Source: Zeugodacus cucurbitae (lineage: Eukaryota > Arthropoda > Insecta > Diptera > Tephritidae). From it: a DNA stretch of 64,000 nt. Positions 59,646 through 64,000 of the stretch are shown here, one piece after another; the stretch's first letter is position 1, and each line of letters opens with the position of its first letter. Location: contig NC_071668.1 of assembly GCF_028554725.1 (NCBI RefSeq), forward strand, positions 60,792,232 to 60,856,231. Direction: 5' to 3'. Position numbers and translations under genes: made by a program. The notes under the pieces are model-generated. The model was not told the DNA's origin. It searched no databases and saw only the letters and a program-made list of their open reading frames with translations.

Positions 59646-62615
59646 TTAGCCGGTTATAGCCGAATCGACGATAGTGCGCCACCTCTCTCTCTCCTTCGCA
59701 GTTCGGCGCCAGTTGGAGATCCCAAGTTTAACCAGGTCGCTCTCCACCTGGTCCCTCCAACGGAGTGGAGGCCTTCCCCTTCCTCGGCTTCCTCCGGCGG
59801 GTACTGCATCGAACGATTTCAGTGCTGGAGTGTTTTCGTCGATTCGGACAACATGACCTAGCCAGCGTAGCCGCTGTCTTTTTATTCGCTGAACTATGTC
59901 AATGTCGTCGTATAACTCGTACAGCTCATCGTTCCATCGCCTGCGGTATTCGCCGTTGCCAATGTTCTGAGGACCATAAGTCTTGCGCAAAATTTTCCTC
60001 TCGAAAACTCCTAGTGTCGTCTCATCTGATGTTGACATCGTCCAAGCTTCTGCACCGTAGAGCAGGACGGGAATGATAAGCGACTTGTAGAGCTTGATTT
60101 TGGTTCGTCGAGAGAGGAATTTACTGTTCAATTTCCTACTCAGTCCAAAGTAGCACATGTTGGCAAGAGTTATTCTGCGCTGGATTTCGAGGCTGACATT
60201 GTTCGTGTTGTTGATGCTGGTTCCCAGGTATACGAAATTATCTACGACTTCGAAGTTATGAGTGTCAACAGTGACGTGGGAGCCAAGACGCGAATGCGCC
60301 GACTGTTTGCTTGATGACGGGAGATATTTCGTCTTGTCCTCATTCACCTCCAGACCCTTTCGCTTCGCCTCCTTATCCATGCGGGAAAAAGCAGAACAAA
60401 CGGCGCGGTTGTTGCTTCCGATGATATCAATATCATCGGCGTACGCCAGGAGCTGTACACTCTTGTAGAAGATTGTACCTTCTCGGTTTAGCTCTGCAGC
60501 TCTTATAATTTTTTCCAGCATCAGGTTAAAGAAGTCGCACGATAGTGAGTCACCTTGTCTGAAACCTCGTTTGGTATCGAACGGCTCGGAGAGGTCCTTC
60601 CCAATCATGACGGAGCTTTTGGTGTTGCTCAGCGTCAATTTACACAGCCGTATTAGTTTTGCGGGGATACCAAATTCAGACATCGCGGCGTAAAGGCAAC
60701 TCCTTTTCGTGCTGTCGAAAGCAGCTTTAAAATCGACAAAAAGATGGTGTGTGTCGATCCTCTTTTCACGGGTCTTCTCCAAAATTTGGCGCATGGTGAA
60801 TATCTGGTCAGTTGTCGATTTTCCAGGTCTAAAGCCACACTGATAAGGTCCAATCAGTTTGTTGGCGGTGGGCTTTAGTCTTTCACACAGTACGCTCGAT
60901 AGAACCTTGTATGCGATATTTAGGAGGCTGATCCCACGGTAATTGGCGCAGATTGTGGGATCTCCCTTTTTATGGATTGGGCAGAGCAGATTCCAATCGT
61001 CAGGCATGCTTTCTTCCGACCATATTCTGCAAAGAAGCTGATGCATGAACCTTATCAGTTCTTCGCCGCCGTATTTGAATAGTTCTGCCGGTAATCTATC
61101 GGCCCCCGCTGCTTTGTTGTTCTTCAAGCGGGTAATTGCTATTCGAATTTCTTCATGGTCGGGTAATGGAACATCTGTTCCATCGTCATCGATTGGGGGA
61201 TCGGGTTCGCCATCTCCTGGTGCTGTACTCTCACTGCCATTCAGCAGCTCGGAGAAGTGTTCCCTCCATAATCCCAGTATGCCCTGGACATCGGTTACCA
61301 GATTACCACCTTGGTCTCTACATGAGGATGCTCCGGTCTTGAAACCTTCGTTAAGTCGCTTCATTTTTTCATAAAATTTTCGAGCATTACCTCTGTCTGC
61401 CAGCTTCTCAAGCTCTTCGTACTCACGCATTTCGGCCTCTTTCTTTTTTTGTCTGTAGATGCGTCTCGCTTTCCTCTTCAGCTCTCGGTATCTATCCCAT
61501 CCCGCACGTGTTGTGGTCGTTTGCAACGTTGCGAGGTAGGCAGTCTGTTTTCTCTCCGCTGCGAGACGGCACTCCTCATCGTACCAGCTTGTTTTTTGTC
61601 GTTGCCGAAAACCAATTGTTTCGACTGCAGCGGTACGCAGTGAGTTTGAGATGCCGTTCCACAGTTCCCTTATACCGAGATGCTGATGAGTGCTCTCAGA
61701 GAGCAGGAGTGCAAGTCGAGTAGAGTATTTCGTGGCTGTCTGTTGCGATTGCAGCTTTTCGACTTCGAACCTTCCTTGTGTTTTTTGACGGGCATTCTTT
61801 GCTGCACAGAGGCGGGTGCGTATCTTCGCTGCGACCAGATAATGGTCCGAGTCTATATTTGGTCCTCGGAGCGTACGCACGTCTAAAACACAGGAGACAT
61901 GTCTTCCGTCTATCACAACGTGATCAATTTGGTTCCGCGTGTTTCGATCAGGAGACAGCCAAGTAGCTTGATGTATTTTCTTATGCTGGAATCTGGTACT
62001 ACAGACGACCATATTTCGGGCCCCAGCGAAGTCGATCAGCCTCAGGCCGTTTGGCGATGTTTCGTCATGGAGGCTGAATTTTCCGACTGTTGTGCCAAAG
62101 ACACCTTCTTTACCCACCCTGGCGTTAAAATCGCCAAGCACGACTTTTACATCGTGGCGGGGGCAGCGCTCATAGGTACGTTCTAGGCGCTCATAGAAAG
62201 CATCTTTGGTCACATCGTCCTTCTCTCTCTCCTTCAGCGATATGTTGAAGAACCTCGCTTTGATGCGGATTGTGGCTAGACGTTCATCCACCGGGGTAAA
62301 TGCCGGGACTCTGCGACGGAGTCTCTCTCCCACCACAAAACCAACACCAAATTTGCGCTCCTTTATATGGCCGCTGTAGTAGATGTCACAAGGACCCACC
62401 TTCTTCCGTCCTTGTCCCGTCCATCGCACTTCTTGGATGGCGGTGATGTCAGCCTTGAGTCGTATGAGGACATCAACCAGCTGGGCAGAGGCACCTTCCC
62501 AATTAAGGGTCCGGACATTCCAGGTGCATGCCCTTATATCATTATCCTTAAAACGTTTGCAGGTGTCGTCATCAAAAGGGGGGTGTCTCATCCGAGGCTT
62601 TCGTAGATTTTTCAT
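59646..62615 (-). CDS. RTE endonuclease-reverse transcriptase
   Basis: The protein nicks target DNA with an N-terminal apurinic-like endonuclease and copies its RNA there by target-primed reverse transcription (family knowledge). From the first in-frame ATG it has 989 codons and no internal stop. The frame is open a further 14 codons upstream, and a second ATG (codon 9, 62591) is also possible. Endonuclease motifs: TWNVRTL (31-37), IQEVRW (60-65), LGDFNARVG (around 161), NQIDHV (229) and SDH (256). Reverse transcriptase motifs: HKKGD and NYRGISLL (548-565), GFRPGKST (594-601), FVDFKAAFD (626-634, catalytic Asp 628), RQGDSLSC (686-693) and AYADD (725-728). The C-terminal 80 residues hold RLRWLGHVVR and RGRGRPPLRW. 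All catalytic residues seen in such enzymes are present, so it could be active; expression is unknown. Automated pipelines often label the endonuclease part as craniofacial development protein 2-like, which would be misleading here. Confidence 0.93.
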   Translation of the reverse strand: MKNLRKPRMRHPPFDDDTCKRFKDNDIRACTWNVRTLNWEGASAQLVDVLIRLKADITAIQEVRWTGQGRKKVGPCDIYYSGHIKERKFGVGFVVGERLRRRVPAFTPVDERLATIRIKARFFNISLKEREKDDVTKDAFYERLERTYERCPRHDVKVVLGDFNARVGKEGVFGTTVGKFSLHDETSPNGLRLIDFAGARNMVVCSTRFQHKKIHQATWLSPDRNTRNQIDHVVIDGRHVSCVLDVRTLRGPNIDSDHYLVAAKIRTRLCAAKNARQKTQGRFEVEKLQSQQTATKYSTRLALLLSESTHQHLGIRELWNGISNSLRTAAVETIGFRQRQKTSWYDEECRLAAERKQTAYLATLQTTTTRAGWDRYRELKRKARRIYRQKKKEAEMREYEELEKLADRGNARKFYEKMKRLNEGFKTGASSCRDQGGNLVTDVQGILGLWREHFSELLNGSESTAPGDGEPDPPIDDDGTDVPLPDHEEIRIAITRLKNNKAAGADRLPAELFKYGGEELIRFMHQLLCRIWSEESMPDDWNLLCPIHKKGDPTICANYRGISLLNIAYKVLSSVLCERLKPTANKLIGPYQCGFRPGKSTTDQIFTMRQILEKTREKRIDTHHLFVDFKAAFDSTKRSCLYAAMSEFGIPAKLIRLCKLTLSNTKSSVMIGKDLSEPFDTKRGFRQGDSLSCDFFNLMLEKIIRAAELNREGTIFYKSVQLLAYADDIDIIGSNNRAVCSAFSRMDKEAKRKGLEVNEDKTKYLPSSSKQSAHSRLGSHVTVDTHNFEVVDNFVYLGTSINNTNNVSLEIQRRITLANMCYFGLSRKLNSKFLSRRTKIKLYKSLIIPVLLYGAEAWTMSTSDETTLGVFERKILRKTYGPQNIGNGEYRRRWNDELYELYDDIDIVQRIKRQRLRWLGHVVRIDENTPALKSFDAVPAGGSRGRGRPPLRWRDQVESDLVKLGISNWRRTAKERERWRTIVDSAITG

Positions 62616-62880
62616 TGGTACTTCGTTTTTATGTGGTGGGTCCCAAGCCCTACGCACAATCGCATAAGCGGGCCTCGCCTTCTCACTTTAGCTCGCCTTC
62701 AAACGGATGTCTGTTGGCTACCCAGAGGATACTTGGTCTAAAACCGGAAGTCGTGAGCTGCTTGAACCATGTGGAGAAGAATCGTTTCTGGCCACTCCCA
62801 AGTGAATGACAATCAAAAACTTTCCTCACTTGCGTGAACTTCTACACATGATCCCATCCTCCCATAATCCCATAGATCCC
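62616..62880 (-). other. RTE 5' untranslated region
   Basis: Sequence between the 5' end set by the target duplication and the first in-frame ATG. RTE-type elements usually carry an internal promoter here, but I see no motif that proves one. An out-of-frame ATG lies at 62663-62665. Confidence 0.6.
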
Positions 62881-62887
62881 ATAAATT

Positions 62888-62938
62888 ACGAGTGTATAAA
62901 ATGTTCGCTTGCGCCCGAATATAGCCTTTCCTTACTTG
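62888..62938 (+). mobile_element. HINE copy C, 3' terminus
   Basis: ACGAGTGTATAAAATGTTCG, then GCTTGCGCCCGAA and TTTCCTTACTTG. This is the inverted 5' motif, the weakened 3' hairpin and the terminus of the HINE family, displaced from the 5' part by the RTE insertion. Confidence 0.75.
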
Positions 62939-63782
62939 TTTTTGGTTTCATTTGTTCCAATGTGCTAAATGCAAGCAGAACCACAACCATTAGCACTAAA
63001 AGCTGTTGAAAAACTAATTTAGCACGTCCTTAAAACTTTTGTTTTTAAATGAATCAATGAAAAAGTTTTCACAAAAGTCGGTTTTGTGAAAATTGAGAGC
63101 ATGTGAAATGTGGACAGCATAAAAAATTAGCGCATTTTCTATGGTACTTACGCTGCGAAAATATACACAGCAACAACCAGCTGAACCAATATGTGTAGAA
63201 GTTTGTATGTTTTGACATTTTGTATGAATAATAATAATTCAGTGCACAAATCATAAGGAAAAATATGAGACCAGATTTCAAATACTATTTTTAGCGTGAA
63301 GGCTGAGGATTTGGCAGCTGGTTGAATACCTACTTATTTGGTTTACCATCATTGCCAAATCGAAAGGTTAGTTGGTTGACTGGTGCTGATTGAATTGTGA
63401 TTAATGTTATGTACATATGTAAATTCAGTATGTAGAACTATTGAACTATAGTTCTTAAAAAATTTGCAATTAGCAAAATATACAGCCTTAGACAGAAACT
63501 CATTCAATTATAACCAGTTGTTTATGAAGTAATTAAGGTTTTTGTTCAGGTGTAGACGAACATTTTATATTCTCACAATGTATTTATTTATGATAACTTG
63601 CGAGTACTCAAGTTGATAGTTTTGTTATATTTGTATGACTATTTTATAATATATTTTAGTGAACTTTGTGCACGCTTCAGTGATATTTTGCGTTCAAACT
63701 TACATTTTCTTCAACTTAAACAAAACCAAATGAGGCTCAGCTATTTCTGACTATATACTTCCATTGGAACCATTTGAAAATA
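62939..63782. other. AT-rich DNA with a HINE remnant
   Basis: No gene recognised. The segment 63528-63592 is listed separately. Confidence 0.6.
63528..63592 (-). mobile_element. HINE 3'-end remnant D
   Basis: GTTCAGGTGTAGACGAACATTTTATATTCTCACAAT matches the end of copy A (GTTCGGGTGTAACCGAAC, then ATTTTATGCTCTCGCAA), with several changes that spoil the hairpin. The rest of the element is absent. Confidence 0.55.
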
Positions 63783-64000
63783 AAGGGTGATTTTTTAAGA
63801 GCTTGATAACTTTTTTAAAAAAAAAAACGCATAAACGTTAGATTGGTTCATGACATTTACTTTTTGAAGATAATTTCATTTAAATGTTGACCGCGGCTGC
63901 GTCTTAGGTGGTCCATTCGGAAAGTCCAATTTTGGGCAACTTTTTCGAGCATTTCGGCCGGAATAGCCCGAATTTCTTCGGAAATGTTGTCTTCCAAAGC
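63783..64000 (-). mobile_element. DD41D mariner copy 2, cut by the window edge
   Basis: After TA at 63781-63782, the end AAGGGTGATTTTTTAAGAGC is identical to the inverted right end of the mariner at 47270-48202. The element runs off the window on the minus strand. Compared with copy 1 it lacks 33 bp between the stop codon and the terminal repeat, including the AATAAA. The break falls at a TTT shared by both sides. Confidence 0.9.
63857..64000 (-). CDS. Mariner (DD41D) transposase, C-terminal part
   Basis: 47 codons and a stop (TAA at 63857-63859) on the minus strand, ending QHLNEIIFKK. They match the last 47 residues of the copy at 47442-48095 without an amino-acid difference that I can see. 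The catalytic domain lies outside the window, so whether this copy is intact is unknown. The near identity of the two copies suggests recent activity of the family. Confidence 0.85.
   Translation of the reverse strand, partial: ALEDNISEEIRAIPAEMLEKVAQNWTFRMDHLRRSRGQHLNEIIFKK

Larger units (their letters stand above)
59614..62880 (-). mobile_element. Full-length RTE retrotransposon (subfamily A), nested in HINE copy C
   Basis: 3267 bp bounded by a 7-bp duplication ATAAATT (59607-59613 and 62881-62887). On the minus strand it has about 265 bases before the first in-frame ATG, one long frame, and only about 20 bases of 3' untranslated sequence ending in CA repeats (a TG run on plus at 59614-59627). 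A single endonuclease-RT frame and a very short 3' end with a simple-repeat tail are RTE-clade traits. The element has about 50% GC against some 30% in its surroundings. It is the only copy in the window that looks complete and could be a recent insertion. Confidence 0.9.

Noticed and set aside
59646..62657. A host 'craniofacial development protein 2-like' gene
   Set aside because: The endonuclease half sits in one frame with a reverse transcriptase and between target duplications, so it is a retrotransposon.

Overview
The window looks like nuclear DNA of a fly, most likely a tephritid fruit fly. It is strongly AT-rich, has no operon-like or dense coding, and is littered with nested insect transposable elements. 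The best lineage clue is a mariner-type transposase whose last two catalytic aspartates are 41 residues apart (DD41D). That spacing is known from the 'rosa' mariner group first described in Ceratitis rosa and other tephritids. A nearly complete RTE-clade retrotransposon and DINE-1/Helentron-like (HINE) elements fit a higher dipteran. I found no exon of a recognisable host gene, no tRNA or rRNA gene and no CRISPR array. The host DNA may be intergenic or lie inside a very large intron; the sequence alone does not say which.

Layout. 1-5.7 kb: AT-rich DNA with a 651-bp hAT-type MITE (1083-1733) bounded by an 8-bp target-site duplication (TSD). 5.7-6.2 kb: a decayed 3' end of a non-LTR retrotransposon; a tempting 121-codon frame there is an artefact of its frameshifts. 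7.4-8.2 and 10.0-10.9 kb: two 5'-truncated RTE copies, each with a clean TSD. 13.6-14.1 kb: a pogo/Tigger-like MITE. 19.0-19.8 kb: a foldback element with arms of about 58 bp. 29.2-29.7 kb: a hAT-like element between 12-bp direct repeats. 35.7-36.9 kb: HINE copy A. 37.2 kb: a compact 112-bp hairpin. 41.4-42.1 kb: a widespread insect repeat carrying an unusual GC-rich island. 43.2-44.0 kb: a 69-bp tandem repeat and a second hAT MITE copy. 45.5 kb: a second pogo-like MITE. 47.3-48.2 kb: an internally deleted DD41D mariner. 49.7-52.3 kb: HINE copy B with an RTE copy inserted in its 3' terminus. 58.0-62.9 kb: a HINE fragment, then HINE copy C holding a 3.27-kb RTE element with one uninterrupted frame (apurinic-like endonuclease plus reverse transcriptase). 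63.8-64.0 kb: the 3' end of a second mariner, cut by the window edge.

How the parts relate. The elements form a readable stratigraphy: HINE copies are older, two are hosts for later RTE insertions, and the duplicated target sites allow each insertion to be undone on paper. Two RTE subfamilies are present, separated by their 3' ends (CA/TG-rich tail versus TA tail). The RTE at 59.6-62.9 kb is the only element that still looks capable of encoding its full protein. The HINEs and MITEs encode nothing recognisable and would have depended on proteins supplied elsewhere. All identifications come from reading motifs and comparing copies within the window; no database search was run.
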